Source: an uncultured Oscillospiraceae bacterium (GTDB lineage Bacteria > Bacillota > Clostridia > Oscillospirales > Acutalibacteraceae). From it: a stretch of DNA of 10,917 bases. Positions 1 to 6,816 of the stretch are shown piece by piece (position 1 is the stretch's first letter; each line of letters starts with the position of its first letter). The stretch covers positions 1-10,917 of the forward strand of contig URRK01000040.1 of NCBI GenBank assembly GCA_900550315.1. Reading direction: 5' to 3'. The translations under genes were made by a program, and so were the position numbers. The notes beneath the pieces were generated by a model. It saw only the letters and a list, made by a program, of their open reading frames with translations, did not search any database and was not told where the DNA came from.

Positions 1-391
1 GCCCGCTGCGGCCAACACCCTGCTGCGGTATTTTAAGCTTAGCGGAACTACCCCCGAAAATTACGACGCTATTTTTACCGGCGACTTAGGTGCCGTTGGC
101 AGCACCTTATTGTACCAGCTGTTGCAAGAGCAAAAAATTGATATTACCGCCCGGCACAAGGATTGCGGCCTCATGCTGTTTGACCGAAACCGGCAGGATG
201 TTCATGCCGGCGGCTCCGGCTGCGGCTGTTCGGCCTCGGTGCTGTGCGGCCACATTTTAAAAGAACTGGAGCAGGGAAACCTAAAAAATGTTTTGTTTTG
301 TGCAACCGGGGCGCTGCTTTCCCCCGTAACGGTGGCGCAAAAGCAAAGCGTGCCCTGCATTGCGCATTTGGTGCAGCTAAAAGCGCTTTAA
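1..391 (+). CDS. spoVAD: SpoVAD, stage V sporulation protein AD (C-terminal part, 5' end outside window)
   Basis: SpoVAD is a thiolase-fold protein of the SpoVA complex, which moves Ca-dipicolinate into the forespore and out at germination. The 129 residues present (frame starting at base 2, TAA at 389-391) are the C-terminal third or so of a protein usually about 335-340 residues long. They carry the family's most recognisable stretch: HKDCGLMLFDR (window residues 52-62), then QDVHAGGSGCGCSASVLCG (65-83), then VLFCATGALLSP (97-108). The glycine/cysteine loop matches SpoVAD of bacilli and clostridia. A TTG codon at 110 is internal and is not a start, because the frame continues to the window edge with family-like sequence. 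It is the only plus-strand gene. No spoVAE follows: the gene runs into a terminator and a convergent gene. Confidence 0.95.
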   Translation, partial: PAAANTLLRYFKLSGTTPENYDAIFTGDLGAVGSTLLYQLLQEQKIDITARHKDCGLMLFDRNRQDVHAGGSGCGCSASVLCGHILKELEQGNLKNVLFCATGALLSPVTVAQKQSVPCIAHLVQLKAL

Positions 392-446
392 AGCTTTAGT
401 AATTTTACTATTTGTTGGCTTACCAATGCGGTAAAAAGGCAGCAAA

Positions 447-483
447 CAGCCCGGCAGCGTTTTGCTGCCGGGCTGCTGCTTTT
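447..483. terminator. Bidirectional intrinsic terminator between spoVAD and the convergent glycosidase gene
   Basis: A perfect 12-bp stem, CAGCCCGGCAGC (447-458) and GCTGCCGGGCTG (464-475), closes a 5-nt loop. On the plus strand it is followed by CTGCTTTTA. On the minus strand it is followed by TTTGCTGCCTTTTT. It lies 55 bp past the spoVAD stop and 14 bp past the stop of the minus-strand gene, so it can serve both. The uridine tracts are interrupted by GC on both sides, so efficiency is uncertain. Confidence 0.8.
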
Positions 484-489
484 AGCTAT

Positions 490-3189
490 TTATTCTACTT
501 CGGCCATGTCACATTCAACATCGTCGCCATAATAACCCTTTTCCGAAACATATAGGGCAAAGGATTGCGGGGGTAGGGTGTCGGTTAAACGCTGACTGAT
601 GTTTTGGAATACGGCGTCGTAGGCAATGGAGGTAGCGTTGGGGCTTGGCGTTACCGCGGTAGGGCAGTAGGCGTAGCGGTAAAAGTTCATGTTCATTTGC
701 TTTTCAAAATTAAGCGCAACGTTTACCGCGGTGCTTTGGGTGTTTACAACCAGCACAACCGTTTTGCCGTCGTCACCCCGAATGGCCGCCGTGTACAGTC
801 CGTCCTCGGTGGTAGATTGCGTGTAGTAGGTTATTGCCTTTTGGTTGTTTAAATACTTCCCTAACAGGTTTAAGCCGTAGTAAGTTACGCGCGGGGTCTC
901 GCTGGCGTAGGGGGCGTAGTCTTTGTGCGGGTTTGACACAAAAGAGGGGGCGGTGCCAACCGCGTGTACGCCGCCAATAAATTCGCCGTTCGTATTGGTT
1001 TGGTTTATCCAAAGCTGGTCAAAAATCTGCCAGGAAAGCAGGCGATCCAACCCGTTTTTAACCGCTGCAGCTACCCCGGCGGCCACCTGCGTCAGCTGTA
1101 CGCCGTTGTTGGTGGTCCAGTACCCGTCAATTGAGGAGTAGGCAAAGTATTCGTCTACTAAAAATTCCCCGTCATAATCGTATTCGTCTAAAACACTGCG
1201 GTAGTCGGCAAACGCGTTGTCGGCCATATCGTAATAGTAATTTTTCTCGTTAATGGAGAGCGAATAGGTTCTGGAATACATGTGGGTGGAAAGTACATCT
1301 ACCATGCCTTTATCTTCCGGGTGGTTTTTTAAATACTCCAAAAAGTACCTTAACAGGCCGTCGCCGGTTTCAATAGAGCCTTGGTTCGGCCCAACAATTT
1401 TGTACTTTTGGCGAATACCGCCGGCTTGCAGCGCTTGGTGCAGGTCTTTGGTAATACTGATCCACTCGTCGGCGTAATCGCCCTCTAATTTTTCTTTGGT
1501 GGGGTAACTGGGCTCGGTAAAGGCTAAAATGTATTTTACATTGTAAATGCCGTGCGCCTCAAAAGCCTCTAACGCTTGGCGAACCCATTCGCCGTAGCGC
1601 AGCCCCGCTTTTCTAATGCGAATTTCGTATTCCGTCAGGCCGGTAAAATCAACCCCCTGGCTTTCGCCGTAAAGGTCGTTGCCGCGGCCTAACAGGTAGC
1701 TTACCTCTGGAATACTGGCGGTTTCGGCGGCAATATAGTTTAGGTGCCAGCCGGCGTTAATGGCAATTTCAATATCGCGCTGCTGTAAAAAGCTTGCCCA
1801 TTTGTAAACGGCCTGCATAGCGGTGGAATCCCAGTTCCAACCGTTGCTGCTCCACGCAAAGCTGGATTTAAAAATACTGCGCACGGTTTTTACGCCGGAA
1901 TCCTTTAAGCGGTCCATCTCTTTCGCCGCTTGCTCGTCGGTGTAGTTGCGGCCTAAGCTGTCCTTCATAAAGGTGTAGCAGTGGTACACCGTTGCCGAAA
2001 TGCCCTGAAAGCTTTTAGAGTGCGGGGCAGAGTTGTTTTTTACAGTAATGCTTTCGTCCAAATAGCGGCGAATAATTTCGTTGTAAAGGTAAGCACGGGT
2101 GCTTTCGGGTTCGGCAAAGCCGCCGCCCGAGGTTCCGTTTTGCACCTTTGCGGCGTAGGCGGCCTTTGCAACCGTGTAAACCGAGGTTACAAGGGGCGCG
2201 TTGTAAACCTCGCCGTAGGTGCCGTTGCTGTTTTTGTAGCGGCCAAAGGCGCGAATGGCGTAATCACTGATGTAATGGCTTGGCGTAATTTGCGTTAGCA
2301 CGCCGGTATAGTTAATAAATTGCGGCTCCTCCGAAAAACGCAGGTCGGTTTGGTTGGCCAAAGAGTAGGCCAAACCGCTGTGGGCAGTGTAGGTTATGCC
2401 GTTTTGGGTGTAGCTTTGGTTGTATTTTAGCTCCTCGCCGTTTAAATAGTCATTGCGCAAGGTTACCACGCCGTATTCCTCTAACCGAACGCCGTAGTAT
2501 TTTTCAGCGCAAAGCAGACGGCGGTCCAGCCCGGTTTTGTAGCGCAGGCCCTGGTTTTCCTCTACCCGAACGGCAGCTCCGCGGGTTACAAATCCGTAGT
2601 TGCTAATTTTTTCGCTTGCGGTAGCGGTATCCTGCTGAGTTACCGAAAAATCGCTTAAATAAATGGTTCCGGCTTCATTCAACCGGATAGAATAATAAAC
2701 AGTTTCGGTGCGCGGGGCGGTAAAGCTTAGGATAACAACCATTTTTTTTGCCAACTTCCAGCAGTAGCAATGGCTGGAAAATTCTAGGTTATCGCGCTGC
2801 TGGAGTACCGTGCCATCCTCAGCTGTGTAGGTTGTGCTAATTGCGGTTTCGCGGTTAGTAATGTATTTGGAACTGTAATTTTTAGGGTCCCTCAAAATAG
2901 CATAATCCACATAAGCCGCAACCGGTTTTTCGGTTTTAGCTGTTGCGGCGGTGTACAGCGGGTAATCGGTAAGATCAACTGTAAAGCTAAAGGTGTAGCT
3001 GCGGCCTTTGGTTAGTGTAATACCGGAACTGGAGGCAAACCGAAAACCTGTTGTTGAGGTTAGTTTGGTTTGTCTTTTACCGTTTTGCTGCTGCAGCTCT
3101 GCTGAAATATTCCCCATTAAATAGGGAAAACCGTTATTCAACTTTAGGTCTAAATTCGTAAATTCTGGTTCGGCCAACGGGTCGTACAA
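490..3189 (-). CDS. Clan GH-A-like glycoside hydrolase part (C-terminal piece of a frameshifted multidomain protein)
   Basis: Numbering is from the TTG at 3189 (899 codons). Residues about 15-185 look like a beta-sandwich carbohydrate-binding domain. Residues about 200-345 match a module common in clostridial surface proteins (GAAVRVEENQGLRYKT near 205-219, VTSVYTVAKAA near 334-344). Residues about 390-735 form a TIM-barrel-like catalytic domain. There, E559 in ILAFTEPSYP fits the strand-4 acid/base of clan GH-A and E680 in EFLVDEYFAY fits the strand-7 nucleophile. Residues 765-899 are a C-terminal beta domain. No ribosome binding site precedes the TTG. The frame stays open 21 codons further upstream to a TAA at 3255-3253, and those codons encode GAKLYLDDLVLLYDPL, which reads as the natural continuation of the upstream gene. 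I therefore infer that this is not an independent gene. The exact GH family and substrate cannot be told by eye. Confidence 0.8.
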   Translation of the reverse strand: MYDPLAEPEFTNLDLKLNNGFPYLMGNISAELQQQNGKRQTKLTSTTGFRFASSSGITLTKGRSYTFSFTVDLTDYPLYTAATAKTEKPVAAYVDYAILRDPKNYSSKYITNRETAISTTYTAEDGTVLQQRDNLEFSSHCYCWKLAKKMVVILSFTAPRTETVYYSIRLNEAGTIYLSDFSVTQQDTATASEKISNYGFVTRGAAVRVEENQGLRYKTGLDRRLLCAEKYYGVRLEEYGVVTLRNDYLNGEELKYNQSYTQNGITYTAHSGLAYSLANQTDLRFSEEPQFINYTGVLTQITPSHYISDYAIRAFGRYKNSNGTYGEVYNAPLVTSVYTVAKAAYAAKVQNGTSGGGFAEPESTRAYLYNEIIRRYLDESITVKNNSAPHSKSFQGISATVYHCYTFMKDSLGRNYTDEQAAKEMDRLKDSGVKTVRSIFKSSFAWSSNGWNWDSTAMQAVYKWASFLQQRDIEIAINAGWHLNYIAAETASIPEVSYLLGRGNDLYGESQGVDFTGLTEYEIRIRKAGLRYGEWVRQALEAFEAHGIYNVKYILAFTEPSYPTKEKLEGDYADEWISITKDLHQALQAGGIRQKYKIVGPNQGSIETGDGLLRYFLEYLKNHPEDKGMVDVLSTHMYSRTYSLSINEKNYYYDMADNAFADYRSVLDEYDYDGEFLVDEYFAYSSIDGYWTTNNGVQLTQVAAGVAAAVKNGLDRLLSWQIFDQLWINQTNTNGEFIGGVHAVGTAPSFVSNPHKDYAPYASETPRVTYYGLNLLGKYLNNQKAITYYTQSTTEDGLYTAAIRGDDGKTVVLVVNTQSTAVNVALNFEKQMNMNFYRYAYCPTAVTPSPNATSIAYDAVFQNISQRLTDTLPPQSFALYVSEKGYYGDDVECDMAEVE

Positions 3190-4666
3190 TAAAACAAGGT
3201 CGTCTAAATAAAGCTTTGCGCCGGTAGCGGCCGGCCGCTTTGGCGCTAAGGGTTAAGGCAAAATTGCCGTCTTGCTTTGTAAAACAAAGGCCGGTTGGCA
3301 AAAATTCGGCCGTAAGGTTTAGACCGCCCAAGGTAACCGTTGCGGTTTGCTGCTGCGGGTTGCTGCAAACGGCGGTAATGCGCCCTTTTTCGTTAAAATA
3401 AAGCCCGGCCTGCTCGCCGTAGCTTAGGCCGCTAAAATCGTTTGGGTAGGGAATATTGCTTTCATCGCAGCCGGGGGTAAAACGCACGCCGTCAATTATT
3501 GGGGGATTATCGTAAACCGCCCACTTTCCGGTGCAGGGTTTTTTTAAATATTTATCGGTATATTCATCGCAAAAAAGGTGCAGATCCCGCACCAAAAGCT
3601 GCTCGCCGGCGGCCACTAAATTAACGCGGTAGCGCTGGTTGCTAAACCAAACCGATTGCTGGTTGTTGCCGGCCCAGTCGCTTAAAGTGTAGCGCAGCGT
3701 GGCGGGGGAGGTTTGGTATTGCTGTTTAAAGGCACGCCCCATTTCGCTAACGGTTGCAAACCGATAGCCGTAGCGGGCTTGGTTTTCTACGGCAAAGCGG
3801 CATTGCTGCGTTAGTCCTTGCTCTAATTTTTCGGGGTAGCCAAAACCGGTTTCCTGCCCTAATTGCAGGTAGCAAAAGCCAAGATTTTCGGGGTTAAAAA
3901 CGCTGTTAAAGCAAAACTCTACCCAGCCCGGGTCTTGCCCGCAAAGCCAGGCCGGCTCTTGGGTAAACAGGTGGCGGTCGGTTTTGTTTAAGGGGGCCTT
4001 TGCAAATTCGTAGTAGCAGTAAATGGGGTCGTTTACATACATTCTAAAAATCGGCGTTGTAAGCTGATTTTGCGGTAGCGTTGCCGGTGTTTGCATATTA
4101 TTTTTGCTGGGGTAATAGCCGCCATAGTAGGGGCCGCCCCAAAGGGTGTAGCCGTCCATGCCCCACTGCTCGCGGCAAACAATAAAGGCGTCAATTTCGT
4201 AGTGCTGCTCAAAATAGGCCATGGCCTGCGTATCTAACAGCCAGGCGCCAACCGTGCGCGGGTAGTGCCCAAAAATGCTGTAAAAACGCTGCATGGCGGC
4301 GTCAATCAGCTTTTGCTTTTGGGTTAGGGAATAAGACATAATAAACCCGGGGTTTACATAAAAATCCCAATTGCGGTTGCGCTCGCTGCGCCAGGGAATA
4401 CCGGCGTCGCGGCAAAGCTCGCCGGTTATTTCAAACCAAAGGCCGGTTTCGCAGCCGGAAAATTGGCTTTGCTTTACAGCGCTGCAAAAATCCGGCCGAA
4501 CTAACGCGTCGTACTCTAAAAGGTTGGTAACGGGCAAATTTAAGCTTTTATAAAGCACCATTTGCTTTTTTAAGGTTTCAATATTTTCGGGCGCGTACTG
4601 CCCTTCGTAATTGTAGCTGCGCATAAAGCACACGGTATTTATAAATTTATTGCACAAAAAAACCAC
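3134..4666 (-). CDS. DUF3863-like barrel protein, probable N-terminal piece of the same frameshifted enzyme
   Basis: The frame has 510 codons from a GTG at 4666. Residues about 8-315 look like a deacetylase/GH57-type alpha-beta barrel: VCFMRSYNYEGQY (12-24) as first strand, LPVTNLLEYDAL (44-55), GAWLLDTQAMAYFEQHY (140-156) and CREQWGMDGYTLWGG (164-178). It resembles the uncharacterised DUF3863 group; this is recall, not a search. Residues 335-478 are a beta domain. From residue 479 the composition changes abruptly: the last 32 residues hold nine arginines (RYRRKALFRRP and onward), as expected of an out-of-frame tail. Start choice is uncertain. GTG 4666 and TTG 4657 both keep the first strand; TTG 4657 has a GGGGTG site at 4669-4664. 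ATG 4624 would cut the first strand and also lacks a ribosome binding site. No signal peptide is visible from any of the three. Function and substrate are unknown. Confidence 0.75.
   Translation of the reverse strand: MVFLCNKFINTVCFMRSYNYEGQYAPENIETLKKQMVLYKSLNLPVTNLLEYDALVRPDFCSAVKQSQFSGCETGLWFEITGELCRDAGIPWRSERNRNWDFYVNPGFIMSYSLTQKQKLIDAAMQRFYSIFGHYPRTVGAWLLDTQAMAYFEQHYEIDAFIVCREQWGMDGYTLWGGPYYGGYYPSKNNMQTPATLPQNQLTTPIFRMYVNDPIYCYYEFAKAPLNKTDRHLFTQEPAWLCGQDPGWVEFCFNSVFNPENLGFCYLQLGQETGFGYPEKLEQGLTQQCRFAVENQARYGYRFATVSEMGRAFKQQYQTSPATLRYTLSDWAGNNQQSVWFSNQRYRVNLVAAGEQLLVRDLHLFCDEYTDKYLKKPCTGKWAVYDNPPIIDGVRFTPGCDESNIPYPNDFSGLSYGEQAGLYFNEKGRITAVCSNPQQQTATVTLGGLNLTAEFLPTGLCFTKQDGNFALTLSAKAAGRYRRKALFRRPCFIVRPVGRTRIYEFRPKVE
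3226..3239 (-). other. Frameshift site: GGCC tandem duplication inside a 14-bp palindrome
   Basis: AGCGGCCGGCCGCT is a perfect palindrome containing two tandem GGCC units (3229-3236). On the minus strand, removing one GGCC copy gives AAA GCG GCC GCT ACC GGC GCA AAG CTT TAT. That joins the beta domain of the upstream frame directly to the open frame of the downstream piece. Removing a single G from the repeat works equally well. The repaired gene would encode about 1,376 residues from ATG 4624 or about 1,390 from GTG 4666. Confidence 0.75.
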
Positions 4667-4716
4667 CCCAATTATTCTAACGGTACTGTTCGGTACTATT
4701 ATAATAATTCAGGTGG
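4663..4716. promoter_or_regulatory. Operator-like inverted and direct repeats over the glycosidase promoter
   Basis: Arms CCACCCCAATTATT (4663-4676) and AATAATTCAGGTGG (4703-4716) form an inverted repeat matching at 12 of 14 positions. They flank a 26-bp core holding two direct CGGTACT copies (4681-4687 and 4691-4697) exactly 10 bp apart. The outer arm begins at the -10 element and runs into the spacer. The direct repeats cover the start point and first transcribed bases, and the inner arm covers the GTG start. Only one arm would be in the transcript, so this reads as a DNA-level regulator site. The regulator is not in the window. Confidence 0.55.
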
Positions 4717-4726
4717 CCGCTGTCAA
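4698..4726 (-). promoter_or_regulatory. Consensus sigma-A promoter of the large glycosidase gene
   Basis: On the minus strand, TTGACA (4726-4721) and TATAAT (4703-4698) are separated by exactly 17 bp. Both hexamers match the sigma-A consensus perfectly. Transcription should begin near 4691, leaving about 25 nt before the GTG at 4666 or about 67 nt before the ATG at 4624. The promoter sits only about 60 bp past the cupin stop, so this gene has its own promoter. Confidence 0.88.
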
Positions 4727-4787
4727 TTAAATAAACAACAACTTTTTTGGTTAATACAGTAAAAAATTGGCTTTTTTAAAATGGGCG

Positions 4788-5108
4788 TTACTTTGCAACC
4801 ATAAGCAGCATTTTAAATTGCTCCTGCCCAAATACGGCGTGCGGGTGCCCGGCCGGCATAACCAAAGCCTCGCCGGCGTTCAGTAAATGCTCTACGCCGT
4901 CTACGATAAATTTTCCGGTGCCCTCTAAGCAAAGCACCAAGGCGTCGCCCCCGGCGGTGTGGGTGCTAATTTCCTCGTTTTTATCAAACGCAAAAAGGGT
5001 AACGCTAATGTTTTGGTTTTGGGCCAGCGTTTTACTAACAATTTGGCCAGGTTGGTACAAAACTTCGTCCTTTAAAATAATCGCCTGCGCAATTGGAATG
5101 TTTTTCAT
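4788..5108 (-). CDS. Small single-domain cupin protein
   Basis: This is a 106-residue protein with one cupin_2-type beta-barrel. Motif 1 is EEISTHTAGGDALVLCLEG (45-63), with H50 and E62 as likely metal ligands; the usual second histidine of the HxH pair is absent. Motif 2 is GEALVMPAGHPHAV (79-92), with H88 and H90. Such minimal cupins bind a small ligand or metal and often act as sensors, but no reaction can be assigned here. The start is the ATG at 5108, which follows AAAGGTG at 5123-5117 with good spacing. A longer reading from a TTG at 5129 lacks a site. It lies 109 bp after the ABC ATPase with no clear terminator between, so some read-through from the transporter operon is possible. I saw no convincing promoter of its own. 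Confidence 0.88.
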   Translation of the reverse strand: MKNIPIAQAIILKDEVLYQPGQIVSKTLAQNQNISVTLFAFDKNEEISTHTAGGDALVLCLEGTGKFIVDGVEHLLNAGEALVMPAGHPHAVFGQEQFKMLLMVAK

Positions 5109-5217
5109 ACAAAACACACCTTTCGCCAATAGTATTGCCTAAATTTTTAAAAATACGGTTTATATTTTAATTTTTTAAAGCGCTTTGCAGACTTAAATTT
5201 TTAAAACGCCGCGCGGA

Positions 5218-5961
5218 TTACAGCACCTTTGAAAGAAAGGTTTTTAAACGTTCGTTTTTAGGGCTGGAGAAAAATTGCTCCGGCGAGCCTTCCTCTTTAA
5301 TAACGCCCTCATCAATAAACACAACGCGGGAGGCAACCTCGCGCGCAAAGCCCATTTCGTGGGTTACTACAACCATGGTCATGCCGCTTTTCGCCAGCTC
5401 TTTCATAACATCCAGCACCTCGCCAACCATCTCCGGGTCTAAGGCGGAGGTGGGTTCGTCAAACAGCATAACATCGGGGTTCATAGCCAGCGCCCGCACA
5501 ATGGCAATACGCTGCTTTTGCCCGCCGGAAAGCTGGTTGGGGTAATCGTTGGCGCGGTCCTCCAGCCCAACCTTTTTTAAAAGCTCCAGCGCCGCTTGCC
5601 GCGCCTGCTCTTTGGGCTTTTTTAAAAGTTTTATGGGGGCGGCGGTCATATTTTGCAGCACTGTCATGTGGGGGAAGAGGTTAAAGTGCTGAAACACCAT
5701 ACCCATTTTCATACGGTGGGCGTTAATGTTTACCGATTTGTTGGTAATATCTACCCCCTCAAAATAAATGCTGCCGCCGGTAGGCTGCTCTAACAAATTA
5801 AGGCAGCGCAAAAAGGTTGATTTGCCCGAACCAGAGGGCCCAATAACAACCACTACTTCACCCTTTTTAATTTCGGTGTTAATGCCCTGCAGCACCCGGT
5901 TTTCACCAAACGCTTTTTGCAAATTTTCTACTTTAATTAAAACCTGGTCATTAGTGGTCAC
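5218..5961 (-). CDS. Polar amino acid ABC transporter, ATP-binding protein
   Basis: This 247-residue cytoplasmic ATPase would drive amino acid import as a dimer under the membrane permease. All ABC motifs are intact: Walker A GPSGSGKST (41-49), Q-loop glutamine Q91 in VFQHFNLFPH, signature LSGGQKQR (144-151), Walker B VMLFDEP with catalytic E169, D-loop SALD, and switch histidine H201 in VTHEMGFA. Length and the NLFPHMTVLQN segment are typical of the GlnQ/ArtM/HisP polar amino acid group. It starts at GTG 5961 behind an AAGGAGG (5978-5972) placed 10 nt upstream, and overlaps the permease stop by 11 nt, indicating translational coupling. Substrate cannot be read from the ATPase alone; operon context favours a cationic amino acid such as arginine (inference). 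Confidence 0.95.
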   Translation of the reverse strand: MTTNDQVLIKVENLQKAFGENRVLQGINTEIKKGEVVVVIGPSGSGKSTFLRCLNLLEQPTGGSIYFEGVDITNKSVNINAHRMKMGMVFQHFNLFPHMTVLQNMTAAPIKLLKKPKEQARQAALELLKKVGLEDRANDYPNQLSGGQKQRIAIVRALAMNPDVMLFDEPTSALDPEMVGEVLDVMKELAKSGMTMVVVTHEMGFAREVASRVVFIDEGVIKEEGSPEQFFSSPKNERLKTFLSKVL

Positions 5962-6733
5962 TGCGGCGCAGCCTCCTTTCCAGCAAGCCTAACAGCTTGG
6001 TCATAATAATAACAATTACCAGGTAAATAACGGCTAAGCTAATGTAGGGTACAAAGGCCTGGTAGGTTTTGTTTACAATGTTTTGCGCCTGCTTGGTAAC
6101 ATCTCTAAGCGCTATTACCGAAACTAACGAGGTATCCTTCAGCAGGGTAATCATCTCGTTGCCTAAAGCGGGCAAAATGTTTTTAATGGCCTGCGGAATA
6201 ATAATTTTCCACATGGTTTGCACATAGTTAAAGCCTAAGGAGCGCCCCGCCTCCATTTGGCCTTTGGGGATAGACATAATGCCGGAGCGGGCAATTTCGG
6301 CAACATAGGCGCCGGAGTTAATGCCTAAGGTAATAATACCGCAAAGAATGGTGCCGCTATCGGTTTTAGGAACCATAATAACAAAGCCCATAATTAACAG
6401 CTGAACCATCATAGGGGTGCCGCGAATAACAGTTAGGTAGATGTTGCACAGGCCATTAAAAAAGCCCAGCAGCCGGCCGCGCTTGTTAGGCTCAATAGTG
6501 TCGTGCGCGGTACGCACAATGCCAACAATTAAGCCAATTACAACGCCAATGGCCAGGGCGCCTAAAGTTACAATAAAGGTAATTTTAAGGCCGTCTGCAA
6601 AAAAGGTCCAACGGTTGTTGTAAATAAAGGTTTGGTAAAGCTGAAATAAAACATTTTGCAGCCACTCGGGCAGGGAGCTGATCCACTGCGGAGCGCTTTC
6701 CAGCCAGCCGGAAAAGGTTAGTAAGGCGTCCAA
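5951..6733 (-). CDS. Polar amino acid ABC transporter, permease protein
   Basis: A HisM/GlnP-type membrane permease of 260 residues; being the only permease of the operon, it probably works as a homodimer. Visible membrane segments include ITFIVTLGALAIGVVIGLIV, MMVQLLIMGFVIMVP, ILCGIITLGINSGAYVA and YISLAVIYLVIVIIM. The cytoplasmic EAA loop that docks the ATPase is present as MEAGRSLGFNYVQTMWKIII followed by PQA. I place the start at TTG 6733, preceded by GAGGG (6744-6740) with 6-nt spacing. The longer frame back to 6781 begins inside an intergenic hairpin and has no site. About 45 amphipathic and aromatic residues precede the first membrane helix, slightly more than in short family members. 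The stop overlaps the ATPase start. Confidence 0.93.
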   Translation of the reverse strand: MDALLTFSGWLESAPQWISSLPEWLQNVLFQLYQTFIYNNRWTFFADGLKITFIVTLGALAIGVVIGLIVGIVRTAHDTIEPNKRGRLLGFFNGLCNIYLTVIRGTPMMVQLLIMGFVIMVPKTDSGTILCGIITLGINSGAYVAEIARSGIMSIPKGQMEAGRSLGFNYVQTMWKIIIPQAIKNILPALGNEMITLLKDTSLVSVIALRDVTKQAQNIVNKTYQAFVPYISLAVIYLVIVIIMTKLLGLLERRLRRSDH

Positions 6734-6765
6734 AACGCACCCTCTTTTCTTTATAATATAGCAAG

Positions 6766-6794
6766 ATAAGGGGCGGCGCAAGGCTGCCCCTTAT
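6766..6794 (-). other. Intergenic stem-loop between binding-protein and permease genes
   Basis: ATAAGGGGC (6766-6774) and GCCCCTTAT (6786-6794) form a perfect 9-bp stem with an 11-nt loop in the 83-bp gap. On the minus strand no U-run follows (CTTGCTATATT), so it is not a standard terminator. Hairpins in this place often protect the abundant upstream binding-protein mRNA and keep permease expression lower. That role is inferred from position. Confidence 0.6.
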
Positions 6795-6816
6795 GGATTA
6801 AAAGCAAATGCTTAAA

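Noticed and set aside
1981..2298. 105-codon plus-strand frame opposite the glycosidase
   Set aside because: Antisense of a clearly coding region, with no plausible start signal or recognisable protein.
4760..4778. AT-only hairpin TAAAAAA/TTTTTTA after the cupin stop
   Set aside because: Seven A-T pairs with no following U-run on the minus strand are too weak to call a terminator.
5140..5206. 13-bp direct repeat TAAATTTTTAAAA (5140-5152 and 5194-5206) between ATPase and cupin
   Set aside because: Low-complexity AT-rich sequence in an AT-rich gap; chance recurrence is likely and no paired symmetry supports an operator.
5173..5217. Possible terminator after the ATPase (CCGCGCGG and AAAGCGCTTT palindromes)
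   Set aside because: Neither palindrome leaves room for a loop and neither has a U-run on the minus strand.
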